NCBI GenBank assembly: GCA_965215705.1
Contig: CBDCEE010000008.1
Span: forward strand, 392,415-456,414
Reading direction: 5' to 3'
Length of the DNA stretch: 64,000 bases
Origin: JAAXPZ01 sp965215705
Lineage (GTDB): Bacteria > Campylobacterota > Campylobacteria > Campylobacterales > Sulfurovaceae
Each line of letters begins with the position of its first letter. Positions within the stretch are counted from its first letter, which is position 1. The notes beneath the pieces are model-generated. The model was not told the origin of the DNA, ran no database searches, and saw nothing but the letters and a program-made list of their open reading frames with translations. The position numbers and the translations under genes are program-made. This document shows, in pieces, positions 34,042 to 42,879 of the stretch.

Positions 34042-34596
34042 ATGGACAAACGTATACTGATACGGATCGCCAAAGATGCGATCATGGAGGAGTTGACGGG
34101 GCTGTCCCTGATAGACAGAGCCAAGCTTCTTGAGCGTTACCCATGGCTGGGAGAGATGGGAGCAGTCTTCGTAACCTTGAACAAAGAAGGGCATTTAAGA
34201 GGATGTATCGGCTCTATCGTAGCACATAGGGATCTGGTGGATGACGTGATCATCAATGCCAAAGCAGCAGCCTTTCATGACCCGAGATTTGAATCACTCA
34301 GTGCAGAAGAGCTTGAAGATCTGGAGATCGATATATCACTGCTGACAATACCGCATACGCTAGGCTATAGTGATATAGAAGATCTGAAAGCCAAGATCAG
34401 ACCCGGTATCGATGGTGTGATCCTCCAGCAGGGATATCATCAGGCGACGTATCTGCCTTCGGTATGGAAACGGCTGCCTGAGTTCGAGCAGTTTTTTGGT
34501 ACACTCTGTCAGAAAGCAGGACTGAGGGCTGACTGTCTTGCGTATCATCCGATGATACAGGTCTATCAGGCAGAGAAGATAGAGGAGTCCTCATGA
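34042..34596 (+). CDS. amrA: AmmeMemoRadiSam system protein A (AMMECR1 domain)
   Basis: A 184-aa AMMECR1-fold protein. GAVFVTLNKEGHLRGCIGSIVAHRDLVDDVIINAKAAAFHDPRFESLSAEEL carries the invariant LRGCIG motif, and the C-terminal PSVWKRLPEFEQFFGTLCQKAGL region is typical. It is the first gene of the conserved AMMECR1 / radical SAM / MEMO1 trio, whose biochemical role is not settled. It overlaps the radical SAM gene by ATGA. Confidence 0.93.
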   Translation: MDKRILIRIAKDAIMEELTGLSLIDRAKLLERYPWLGEMGAVFVTLNKEGHLRGCIGSIVAHRDLVDDVIINAKAAAFHDPRFESLSAEELEDLEIDISLLTIPHTLGYSDIEDLKAKIRPGIDGVILQQGYHQATYLPSVWKRLPEFEQFFGTLCQKAGLRADCLAYHPMIQVYQAEKIEESS

Positions 34597-35597
34597 AAAG
34601 TGAAGGATACTCTGATCTGTATGAGAAGCATGGAGAGCGGATCACCTGTCAGCTCTGCCGTCATTACTGTCAACTGAAAGAGGATCAGGTCGGACTCTGC
34701 GGTGTCAACAAAAATGAATGTGGACGCCTCAAAAATCTGGTCTATGGTAAAGTCTCTGCACTCAATATCGATCCAATAGAGAAGAAGCCACTTTATCATT
34801 TTTTGCCAGGGAGTACTGCGCTGTCTCTGGGGACAGTGGGCTGCAATCTCCAATGCCCTTTTTGTCAGAACTGGCAGATCTCGCAGACGAGCGAGCTGGA
34901 CACTTCTACAGAGATAAGTCCTACACAACTGGTGGCATTGGCACAGGAGCATGGATGCCAGACGATCGCATATACCTATAATGAACCGACTATTTTCTAT
35001 CCCTTTGCCAAAGATATTGCACTGCTTGCCAAAAAGCAAGGGATCAAAAATATTTTTGTCAGTAATGGTATGGAGACGCCGGAGATGATCACAGAGATGC
35101 AGGGTGTCATCGATGGATTCAATATCGACCTGAAGAGCTTTGATCCGGAGTATTATAAAAAATATCTCAAAGGCTCACTCGAAGGGGTATTGGATACACT
35201 AAAACAGCTGGTATAGAAGGGATTTTGGGTAGAAGTGACCACACTGATCGTCCCTGGGGATAATGACAGTGATGAGGAGCTACACAAAATGGCAGCTTTC
35301 ATCGCTGAGGAGCTTGGTATGTCAGTCCCTTGGCATATCAGTGCCTTCTCCCCCAACTATCAGGTAGAAGACAAATCCTATACGCCCTTGTCCACGCTAC
35401 AAAGAGCCAAAGAGATAGGACAGAGCCATGGGTTGCACTATATCTATATGGGTAATGTGCTTAGTGACAGTAGCACCTACTGCCCTCAGTGTCATACGGT
35501 ATTGATCGAGAGAGAAGGATATACCGTCATAGAGAATAGGCTGAGAGAGGGTGCATGCCCAGTATGTCAAAGAGAGATCGAAGGAGTATGGAGGTGA
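34593..35597 (+). pseudogene. amrS: AmmeMemoRadiSam radical SAM enzyme interrupted by an in-frame amber codon
   Basis: The N-terminal cysteine region (CQLCRHYCQLKEDQVGLCGV) and radical SAM cluster motif CNLQCPFCQNW are followed by YNEPTIF and FNIDLKSFDPEYYKKYLKG. At 35214-35216 the frame hits TAG after LKQLV, then continues with no shift (KGFWVEVTTLIVPGDND) to a natural C-terminus ending in CPVCQREIEGVWR. One substitution (for example CAG to TAG) explains it. Without the stop the protein is 334 aa, the normal size. As read, the product would be 207 aa and lack half the barrel. Confidence 0.88.
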
Positions 35598-35600
35598 AAT

Positions 35601-36425
35601 ATGATACGTGTTGCCGGTAATAGAGGTGGCTTTTATCCCGACAGCTGTGCGGAAGTTGAGGAGATGATCGCAGAGTTTAACGAGATGTTGGTAGATACTT
35701 TGCAGGAGCCAACACTACTTTCCAAAAGACCAAGAGCGATCATTGTCCCCCATGCAGGTTATATTTATAGTGGATTTACTGCCAATATCGCACATAGGAT
35801 GTTGGGAAACAGAGAGCCCAAGAGGGTTATCGTGATCGGCCCAAGCCATCATGTTTATTTCAGAGGGATCAGTGGCAGTATGCTGGAACGGTATGAAACA
35901 CCATGTGGGTATCTTCCTATTGACAGAGCGTATTTGGAAACACTGTCAGTACAGCATCCGATACTCTTTGTGCCTGAAGCACACCAAAAAGAGCATAGTA
36001 CAGAAACACAGATGCCATTTGTCAAACACTATCTCCCCCATGCTAAAGTGATAGAGTTGATCTATGGGGCAGATACGGAATATGGGATCGTTGCTTCTCT
36101 GATTGATGAGGTACTGCGTGATCCGGCAAATGCAGTGGTGATCAGTAGTGATCTAAGCCATTTCTATACACAGAAGGAAGCACAAAAGTTGGATAAAGTC
36201 TGCCTCTCCGGGGTGGTACAGAAAGATATAGAGATACTGGATCATGGCTGTGAAGCATGCGGTATCATCGGTATCAAAGCGATGATAGAGGTAGCAAGAA
36301 AACAGGAGTTTCAGGTGAAGCTATTGGACTATAGAACCAGTGCAGATGTCAGTGATGACAGGGAAAGGGTAGTCGGCTATATGAGTGCTGCTTTCTACCC
36401 TGAAGTGATATACAATGTGGGTTAA
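35601..36425 (+). CDS. amrB: AmmeMemoRadiSam system protein B (MEMO1 family)
   Basis: A 274-aa MEMO1-like protein, structurally related to metal-dependent dioxygenases. Seen: RAIIVPHAGYIYSGFTANIAHRML with the metal-type His, VIVIGPSHHVYFRGISGS, EHSTETQMPFVKHYLP, VVISSDLSHFYTQKEAQKLD and the GCEACGIIGIKAMIEVARK Cys region. It starts three bases after the radical SAM stop. It runs convergently to folE, with the two stop codons overlapping. Confidence 0.92.
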   Translation: MIRVAGNRGGFYPDSCAEVEEMIAEFNEMLVDTLQEPTLLSKRPRAIIVPHAGYIYSGFTANIAHRMLGNREPKRVIVIGPSHHVYFRGISGSMLERYETPCGYLPIDRAYLETLSVQHPILFVPEAHQKEHSTETQMPFVKHYLPHAKVIELIYGADTEYGIVASLIDEVLRDPANAVVISSDLSHFYTQKEAQKLDKVCLSGVVQKDIEILDHGCEACGIIGIKAMIEVARKQEFQVKLLDYRTSADVSDDRERVVGYMSAAFYPEVIYNVG

Positions 36426-37000
36426 AAATGTGAAGGCGTAGGGGTATTGATCAGGTTATAGAATTCGTTTCTGGTGCGTTCGTCACGCTTGAAAAGTCCT
36501 CTTAGTGCGGAGCTGACAGTGGTGGAGTTGATCTTTTGTACCCCTCGCATCTCCATACACATATGTCTTGCATGTAGTACGACTGCGACCCCTTTGGGCT
36601 TGATCGTCTCTGAGATAGCATCTGCGATCTGCTCTGTCATCTGCTCCTGTATCTGCAGTCGTCTGGCAAAGACATTGACGATACGGGGGATCTTGGAGAG
36701 TCCTACCACTTTGCCGTCAGGGATATACGCGACATGGGCACGCCCGATGATCGGGAGCATATGGTGTTCACACATAGAATAGAATTCGATATCTCGTACC
36801 AGCACCATCTCGTCATTACTGCTGGTGAAGAGTGCTTGGTTGAGGATCTCTTTTGGGTCTTGTCCGTAGCCCTCTGTAAGGAACTGCAAGGCTTTGGCAA
36901 CACGGTTGGGTGTCTTGAGTAAGCCCTCTCGCTTGGGATCTTCTCCCAGCAGTTCCAGTACTTTTGTGATGGCTGTTTCAAACTCCTGTTGTTTTTCCAT
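36422..37000 (-). CDS. folE: GTP cyclohydrolase I
   Basis: A 192-aa enzyme for the first step of tetrahydrofolate synthesis. Zinc ligands are in FYSMCEHHMLPIIGRAHVAYIP and HARHMCMEMRGV; the GLSKIPRIVNVFARRLQIQEQMTEQIADAI core is canonical. I start at ATG 37000 (residue 45 of the longest frame), since homologous sequence begins there and the upstream part looks non-coding. Confidence 0.95.
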   Translation of the reverse strand: MEKQQEFETAITKVLELLGEDPKREGLLKTPNRVAKALQFLTEGYGQDPKEILNQALFTSSNDEMVLVRDIEFYSMCEHHMLPIIGRAHVAYIPDGKVVGLSKIPRIVNVFARRLQIQEQMTEQIADAISETIKPKGVAVVLHARHMCMEMRGVQKINSTTVSSALRGLFKRDERTRNEFYNLINTPTPSHF

Positions 37001-37148
37001 GATATCAATCCTGTATATAGTATGGTAAAAAGGATACCAAAATTCTCTGAGGATTTGCATTAATTTTAAAGAGAAATAGTGCATCCCTGGACGGCTATAG
37101 AGAAATATGTTACAATAGATTTTAAGAGACACATGTAAAGGCAGACCT

Positions 37149-38552
37149 GTGGCATCCTATTCATTTATGCACCTTACTATGACCTATACCGTGCTTATCA
37201 CCACAGCACTTCTGGTCTTTGTTGCGATCAGCCATATCCTTTATCAGAAGCGCTCTGCCCACAGTATGATCTCTTGGTTATTGGCAGTGGTACTGTTACC
37301 TTATCTTGCTATACCTCTTTACTTTTTTATCGGGATACGAAAACGCAGTTCCGGTCGCCACAAAGAGACAGTAACCTTTGGAGAGAGAAGCCATCCCGAC
37401 AATGTGGATCCTCTGCAGAGTACGCTGTTGAAGGTCCTGGAAAAAAATGGTATCCCTCCGGCGACCAGCGGCAATGACTATCAACTGATCACCTCCGGTA
37501 CCGAAGCATTCGTACTGATGCTGGAGGAGATACAAGCAGCTAAAGAGAGCATCCAGTTCTGCACCTATGTCTTTGCCCATGATGAGATGACAGAAGTAAT
37601 GCTCGCTGCGTTGACACAAAGGGCAAGAGAGGGGATACAGGTTTCTCTCTTACTGGATATTGCAGGGTCATTTCGTGCCTATGTCAATCAAAAACCCTTT
37701 GCAGCGCTGAAGAAAGCAGGAGGGCATGTCCTTTTTTTTGCCCCGCTTTTCAGAAAGCCTTTTCAAAGCTATATCACTCTTCGCAACCACCGAAAGATCT
37801 ATCTGTTCGACCGCCAGACTGTACTGGGCGGCGGCATGAATCTCAGCAATGCGTATATGGGAGCAGATGATGGTACCCAGCGTTGGCAGGATATTCTCTA
37901 CAGGCTTGAAGGCCCTGCGGTCTATCACTTTTATGTCTTGTTTATCAATGACTGGAACTATGCGGCAGGAAAAAAAGAACAGATACTCCCCCGTCCCTCA
38001 AAACGGGGAAAGGGAGAGAGTGTGGTGCAGTTCATTCCCTCGGGGCCGGATATTCCCAGTGATGCCCTGTATGAAGCATTGCTGAGCAGTATGTACGAGG
38101 CTAGAGAGCGTATCTGGATCGTTACTCCCTATTTTGTACCGGATGATACCATGATGCAGGCATTGGTGATCGCCAAACATAGAGGGGTAGATGTAAAACT
38201 GATCACGCCCAGAGAATCTGATCATCTCATTGCTGACCTTGGTCGTAATCCTTATATGAAAGAACTGTATGAAGCAGAGGTAGATATTGTACTCTATGAA
38301 GGAGATATGCTGCATGCCAAAAGTATTCTTTTTGACAGCACCAGCAGTATGATCGGTTCTGTCAACTTCGACAACCGCAGTCTTTTCCTCAACTATGAGG
38401 TGGTGACCTTTGCGTACTCCACACATCTCATTGTGCAGGTAGAGGCGTGGATGAAGGGGCTCATAGCACACTCCGGCAGAGAGATGAAACAGCTCTCCAA
38501 GTCCAGAGAAGCACTTGGGAATATTATGAAAGTGTTTACACCGCTGCTATGA
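37149..38552 (+). CDS. cls: Cardiolipin synthase
   Basis: A 467-aa membrane phospholipid synthase joining two phosphatidylglycerols. Two N-terminal helices (YTVLITTALLVFVAISHIL and ISWLLAVVLLPYLAIPLYFFIG) precede two phospholipase-D domains with HKD motifs NHRKIYLFDRQTVLGGGMN and HAKSILFDSTSSMIGSVNFDNRS. GTG 37149 with AAAGG seven bases upstream is preferred. It overlaps the next gene by ATGA. Confidence 0.9.
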   Translation: MASYSFMHLTMTYTVLITTALLVFVAISHILYQKRSAHSMISWLLAVVLLPYLAIPLYFFIGIRKRSSGRHKETVTFGERSHPDNVDPLQSTLLKVLEKNGIPPATSGNDYQLITSGTEAFVLMLEEIQAAKESIQFCTYVFAHDEMTEVMLAALTQRAREGIQVSLLLDIAGSFRAYVNQKPFAALKKAGGHVLFFAPLFRKPFQSYITLRNHRKIYLFDRQTVLGGGMNLSNAYMGADDGTQRWQDILYRLEGPAVYHFYVLFINDWNYAAGKKEQILPRPSKRGKGESVVQFIPSGPDIPSDALYEALLSSMYEARERIWIVTPYFVPDDTMMQALVIAKHRGVDVKLITPRESDHLIADLGRNPYMKELYEAEVDIVLYEGDMLHAKSILFDSTSSMIGSVNFDNRSLFLNYEVVTFAYSTHLIVQVEAWMKGLIAHSGREMKQLSKSREALGNIMKVFTPLL

Positions 38553-39292
38553 TCTTCGTACCTTCAAAACTACAGCACAAGAGCTGTCAGACAGGCTGCA
38601 TGGAGCGCTTTCCTGAGCGCTTTACGGTGTTATGCTGGAATGTACACAAAAAAAATTTTGGAGATACAGGATTTCCCTCTTTTGTACGGTCTCTCATGCA
38701 AAGATACCCTTTGTCTCTGGTGCTGTTACAGGAAGCACAGATAGAAGAAGATAGCTGTGCCTTCTCAGCGTTTTCCTATGATGCAGCAGCGAATATAGAG
38801 ATCAACAGGCGATTTTATGGTGTACTGACGGCATCAGTGAAAGAGTCAAGCCTGGCAGAGGTGCATTTGACTAAGTCTTCTGAAGGCTTTGTCGGACCGC
38901 ATAAAAGCCTGTTGCTGACCACTTATGCTTTGCCTGGAGGAGAAGATCTCCTGTTGCTGAATGTGCACGCGATTAATTTCAGAGCACAGCGTATCTATGA
39001 AGAGGAACTGAATGTACTGATAAAGAAGGCGGCTGCACACAAGGGGCCTATGATCGTAGCGGGAGACTTCAATGCCTGGAGCCGAAAACGTGCGGATGCG
39101 CTGCATATGCTGAGAGAGAGACTCTCCCTGCAGACAGCTGTTTTTGAGGCAGGGAAAGTTAAATCTTTTATGGGCTATCCTCTGGATTTTATACTGTATC
39201 GGGGATTGCACTGTATAGAGACAGAGATCATGACCGATCACGGTATTTCGGATCATCATCCACTGCTTGCTACCTTTAGACTGTCACTCTGA
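38549..39292 (+). CDS. Endonuclease/exonuclease/phosphatase (EEP) family protein
   Basis: 247 aa from the ATG overlapping the cardiolipin synthase stop. EEP-fold residues: VLCWNVHKKNFG (Asn), LLQEAQIEED (catalytic Glu), NVHAINF, IVAGDFNAWS (Asp-x-Asn) and DHGISDHHPLLATF (Asp-His). YafD-like members are usually annotated as phosphodiesterases acting on DNA or lipid headgroups. Its coupling to cls hints at lipid-phosphate chemistry, but this is inference. Confidence 0.83.
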   Translation: MIFVPSKLQHKSCQTGCMERFPERFTVLCWNVHKKNFGDTGFPSFVRSLMQRYPLSLVLLQEAQIEEDSCAFSAFSYDAAANIEINRRFYGVLTASVKESSLAEVHLTKSSEGFVGPHKSLLLTTYALPGGEDLLLLNVHAINFRAQRIYEEELNVLIKKAAAHKGPMIVAGDFNAWSRKRADALHMLRERLSLQTAVFEAGKVKSFMGYPLDFILYRGLHCIETEIMTDHGISDHHPLLATFRLSL

Positions 39293-39389
39293 CTGTGAGA
39301 TGGTAAGGCTTTGAGCTCCCTTTTATGACTTTTTCGCTAAAATCACGGATTATATTACCGTGTTTGAGACACAGCAGCAAAGGACAACA

Positions 39390-40688
39390 GTGAAAGTAAC
39401 AACTAAAAGAGTAGATAAAGCCAATCTACTGGTAAGCGCAGCATTTCCAAAGAGTGAGATCGATGCAAAGATCGATAAGCTAGCAGTAGATGCCGGAAAG
39501 CAGATGAAGGTAGACGGTTTCAGAAAAGGAAAAGTACCTGCCCATATCGTAAAGAAACTGCACGGTGAGCAGTTGAGTCAGGATGCAGAGGGTGAGATGA
39601 TCAGAGCAGCATTGGATCAGGCATTGGCAGAAGCCAAGGTCGATTCGGCAGATATGCTTGGTGATCCACTCTTCAAAAAATATGACAAAAATGACAAAGG
39701 CATAGAGGCAGAGATCCAAGTATGCCTCAGACCAACAGTAGAGTTAGGTGACTATCAAAAAGCAGTACCTACCTTTACGCAGCCAAAAGCCACAGCCAAA
39801 GAGGTAGACGCACGTATGGCTGATCTGGCAAAACAGTCTGCCCCACTAGAGAGCATCAAGAGAAAAAGAGCACTCAAAAAAGGGGATACAGCTGTCTTTG
39901 ACTTTGAAGGCTTCTTGAAGGGTGAACCTTTTGAGGGTGGAAAAGCAGAGAACTTTGAGCTAGAGATCGGTTCGGGCCAATTCATCCCTGGATTTGAAGA
40001 GGAGATGGAAGGGATGAAGCCAGAAGAAGAGAAGACGATCAAGATCACCTTCCCGGAAGACTATCAGGCGGAGAATCTCAAAGGACAAGAGACTGAATTT
40101 GCGATCAAACTCAATGATATCAAGGTCAAAGCAGAGCCTGAGATCAATGATGAGATGGCACAAAAAGTAGTCGGTAAAGAGGACGCTACAGTGGAAGATC
40201 TCAAAGCCAGAACAGCAGAGCAGATCATCACAGAGAAGGTATCCAAGCTTTATAATGATGAGCTCAAACCAAAGCTTCTTGAGGCATTGGTAGCCAACTA
40301 TGACTTCGATCTACCGGAAAATATCGTAGAGCAGGAGATCGATAATCTTGTCAATGGTAAAGCGCAGAGTATGACACCGGAGCAGATCAAAGAGGTTCAG
40401 GAAGATGCCAAGAAACTTGAAGCACTCAGAGAAGAGACAAGAGAAGATGCTGTCAATAGTGTCAAAGCAACTTTCATTGTCGATGCTATTGCCAGAGAAG
40501 AGAAAATCTCTGTAGATGACCAAGAGGTACATCAGGTACTCTACTATGAAGCAATGATGGCAGGACAGAAGCCAGAAGAGGTACTTGAGCATTACAAAAA
40601 GAATAACTTGATCCCTGCGATCAAAATGGGTATGATCGAGGATAAACTCTTTGGCAAACTTCTGGGTCTCGATAAAGAACAGAAATAA
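39390..40688 (+). CDS. tig: Trigger factor
   Basis: A 432-aa ribosome-associated chaperone and prolyl isomerase. The N-terminal ribosome-binding domain has the signature VDGFRKGKVPAHIV (G-F-R-x-G-K-x-P); the FKBP-type domain has GDTAVFDFEGFLKGEPFEGGKAENFELEIGSGQFIPGFEEEMEGM; the C-terminal helices form the cradle. GTG 39390 with AAAGGA is preferred over GTG 39360. It heads the tig-clpP-def cluster typical of Campylobacterota. Confidence 0.95.
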   Translation: MKVTTKRVDKANLLVSAAFPKSEIDAKIDKLAVDAGKQMKVDGFRKGKVPAHIVKKLHGEQLSQDAEGEMIRAALDQALAEAKVDSADMLGDPLFKKYDKNDKGIEAEIQVCLRPTVELGDYQKAVPTFTQPKATAKEVDARMADLAKQSAPLESIKRKRALKKGDTAVFDFEGFLKGEPFEGGKAENFELEIGSGQFIPGFEEEMEGMKPEEEKTIKITFPEDYQAENLKGQETEFAIKLNDIKVKAEPEINDEMAQKVVGKEDATVEDLKARTAEQIITEKVSKLYNDELKPKLLEALVANYDFDLPENIVEQEIDNLVNGKAQSMTPEQIKEVQEDAKKLEALREETREDAVNSVKATFIVDAIAREEKISVDDQEVHQVLYYEAMMAGQKPEEVLEHYKKNNLIPAIKMGMIEDKLFGKLLGLDKEQK

Positions 40689-40705
40689 AAACAGAAAGGT
40701 TCATG

Positions 40706-41293
40706 ATGAGCTATATTCCTTATGTGATCGAGCAGACAGGTCGAGGTGAGAGAAGTTACGATATCTACTCCAGGCTTCTCAAAGACAGAATTATTATGCT
40801 GAGTGGTGAGGTCAATGATGCCGTAGCATCCAGTATCGTTGCACAGATGCTTTTTCTGGAGGCACAAGATCCTGATAAAGATATCTATTTTTATATCAAC
40901 TCTCCGGGAGGCGTGATCACTTCAGGACTCTCTATGTTTGATACGATGAACTATATCAAGCCGGATATCGTGACGATCTGTATCGGGCAGGCAGCCTCTA
41001 TGGGTGCCTTTCTGCTGGCATGTGGTACCAAAGGTAAGCGTTATGCTCTTCCTAACGCACGGATCATGATCCACCAGCCTTCAGGTGGGGCACAGGGTCA
41101 GTCTACTGATATTCAGATCCAAGCTAGAGAGATTCAACGGCTCAAAGACACGCTCAATGAGATCCTTGCAGAGAAAACAGGTAAAAAGACCAAGACGGTA
41201 GAGAAAGATACAGAGAGAGACTACTTCATGTCCTCCAAAGAAGCTGTAGCCTATGGTTTGATCGATAAAGTCTTGACCAAAAGCCTTCCGTAG
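40706..41293 (+). CDS. clpP: ATP-dependent Clp protease proteolytic subunit
   Basis: A 195-aa serine protease subunit that forms the tetradecameric ClpP barrel with ClpX or ClpA. Catalytic Ser in CIGQAASMGAFLL, His in MIHQPSGGAQGQ and Asp in TERDYFMS are all present, with the N-terminal YDIYSRLLKDRIIML. Of two adjacent ATGs, the second at 40706 gives better spacing from AAAGG. It lies 17 bases after tig. Confidence 0.97.
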   Translation: MSYIPYVIEQTGRGERSYDIYSRLLKDRIIMLSGEVNDAVASSIVAQMLFLEAQDPDKDIYFYINSPGGVITSGLSMFDTMNYIKPDIVTICIGQAASMGAFLLACGTKGKRYALPNARIMIHQPSGGAQGQSTDIQIQAREIQRLKDTLNEILAEKTGKKTKTVEKDTERDYFMSSKEAVAYGLIDKVLTKSLP

Positions 41294-41301
41294 AGAGTGT
41301 A

Positions 41302-41829
41302 ATGGTTTACGATATTGTTGTTTATCCGGACAAAAGACTTAAGCTGACCTCTGCAAAGGTGGAGCAGTTTGATGTGTCATTGCATACACTGCTGGATGAT
41401 ATGTATGAGACCATGATCGCCAAGAATGGCGTCGGGTTGGCCGCGATACAGATAGGTGCTCCCAAAAGAGTTCTGATCATCAATGTCCCTATCGAGACAG
41501 AAGAAGAGGGAGTAGAACTCCAGCCCAAAGAAAATACGCTTGAGATCATCAATCCTGTGATCACCTATCGCAGTACAGAGATGACAAAGTTTCAGGAAGG
41601 CTGTCTCTCCGTGCCCGGCTTCTATGAAGATGTAGAACGCCATGAAATGGTGACGATCGAATATCAGGATAGAGACGGTAATACCTTTACTATAGAGGAT
41701 GATGCATTCCTGGCAGTGGCGCTACAGCATGAAATGGATCATCTTGATGGCAAGCTGTTTATCGAGAAGCTGTCCTACATTAAACGCAAAAAATTTGAAA
41801 AAGAGTGGAAAAAAAGAGAAAAAATATGA
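41302..41829 (+). CDS. def: Peptide deformylase
   Basis: A 175-aa metalloenzyme removing the N-formyl group from nascent proteins. The three motifs are GVGLAAIQIG, EGCLSVPG and QHEMDHLDGKLF (HExxH-type metal site), in the correct order. It begins eight bases after clpP in the same operon. Confidence 0.97.
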   Translation: MVYDIVVYPDKRLKLTSAKVEQFDVSLHTLLDDMYETMIAKNGVGLAAIQIGAPKRVLIINVPIETEEEGVELQPKENTLEIINPVITYRSTEMTKFQEGCLSVPGFYEDVERHEMVTIEYQDRDGNTFTIEDDAFLAVALQHEMDHLDGKLFIEKLSYIKRKKFEKEWKKREKI

Positions 41830-41901
41830 CAATTTGACATATTTTTACATGAATCTTTGATTTTTGATTACAATAGCATCACACTATAAGAGGATAGAGC
41901 G

Positions 41902-42833
41902 ATGAATGCAAAAATAGAAGAGACACTCCCCCTAGAAAAAATACCAGAGAAAAAAGAGACCATTGTTAACCGACTGGCAAGTGCCACGCTAGAAGGTACA
42001 CAAGCAAAAGTCATTGATATAGAGGCGACCTTTACCAAGGGATTGCCAGGATTTGCTATCGTTGGTTTGGCTGGAAATGATATCCAGGAGTCCAAGGAGC
42101 GTACCAAGGCAGCACTGCTTACCAATGACTTTGTCTTTCCTCCTCTCAAAATAACGATCTCCCTTGTCCCCTCTGAGCTCAAAAAAAGGGGAAGTCACCT
42201 TGACCTTCCTATTGCCTTGCTTATCGCACTGAATAAAACCAGCATCGATGAGGAAGGGCTGTTTGTCTTTGGCGAGCTGGGGCTGGATGGCAGGATCAAG
42301 TCCAGTTCGATGCTCTTCCCTCTGATCCTGTCGCTCAAAGAGCAGGGGTTGATCTCCAGAGCGATTGTACCACGGGAGGCCATCGCCCATCTCAATCATA
42401 TCTCCGGAGTAGATTTTATCGCGGTAGAGACACTGAGTGAAACGATAGCTTTGGTGCGTGAAAAGCGTTTTGCGGCCAATATACAGACATTTACCTATCA
42501 GTCTAAGAAACTGGAGGTTGGAAGTATGGCATACTATTATGAGCAGAGGTATCAGAGTGATTTTGCTGATGTCAAAGGGCAGAGTGTTGCCAAAAGAGCC
42601 TCACTGATCGCAGCAGCAGGGATGCACAACTTTCTCATGGAGGGTAATCCTGGCTGTGGAAAAAGTATGATCGCCAAACGGCTTAAAGATATACTGCCTC
42701 CACTGTATGAAGAGGAGATGCTAGCCATTGCCAAACATCAGTTTCTTGATGGTACAACACCTGACTTTACTCCTGTGAGACCAATGCGAGCACCGCACCA
42801 TACTGCTACGTCTGCTTCTATCTTTGGTGGAGG
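41902..42833 (+). pseudogene. comM: ComM/YifB Mg-chelatase-like ATPase, 3' part lost to an insertion
   Basis: ComM-type AAA+ helicase used in branch migration during natural transformation; family length is about 500 residues. Here 311 codons match (EATFTKGLPGFAIVGLAGNDIQESKERTKAAL, GSHLDLPIALLIA, Walker A EGNPGCGKSMIAKRL, RPMRAPHHTATSASIFGGG), then homology ends abruptly at 42833. A few foreign codons follow to a stop at 42859-42861. Walker B, sensor and arginine-finger parts are absent, and no remainder of comM was seen in the window. The insertion is just after the APHH...GGG segment. Confidence 0.9.
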
Positions 42834-42879
42834 TGTCATATACAAAATATATTGCGAATAAATAGGATATATTGCGAAT
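42834..42879 (+). repeat. Putative Tn7-like transposon end with two TnsB-site-like repeats
   Basis: TGTCATATAC starts at 42834. ATATATTGCGAAT occurs twice, at 42847-42859 and 42867-42879, with a 20-base period. A TGT terminus plus tandem ~20-bp repeats is the architecture of Tn7-type ends. The five comM bases before it, GGAGG (42829-42833), would be the expected target duplication. Confidence 0.55.

Noticed and set aside
37001..37132. 44-residue N-terminal extension of FolE
   Set aside because: Extension is unlike GTP cyclohydrolase I and lacks a ribosome site; the ATG at 37000 fits the family.
38447..38548. Longer N-terminus for the EEP-family protein
   Set aside because: It would overlap cls by over 100 bases and adds non-homologous sequence; the ATGA-coupled start at 38549 is better.
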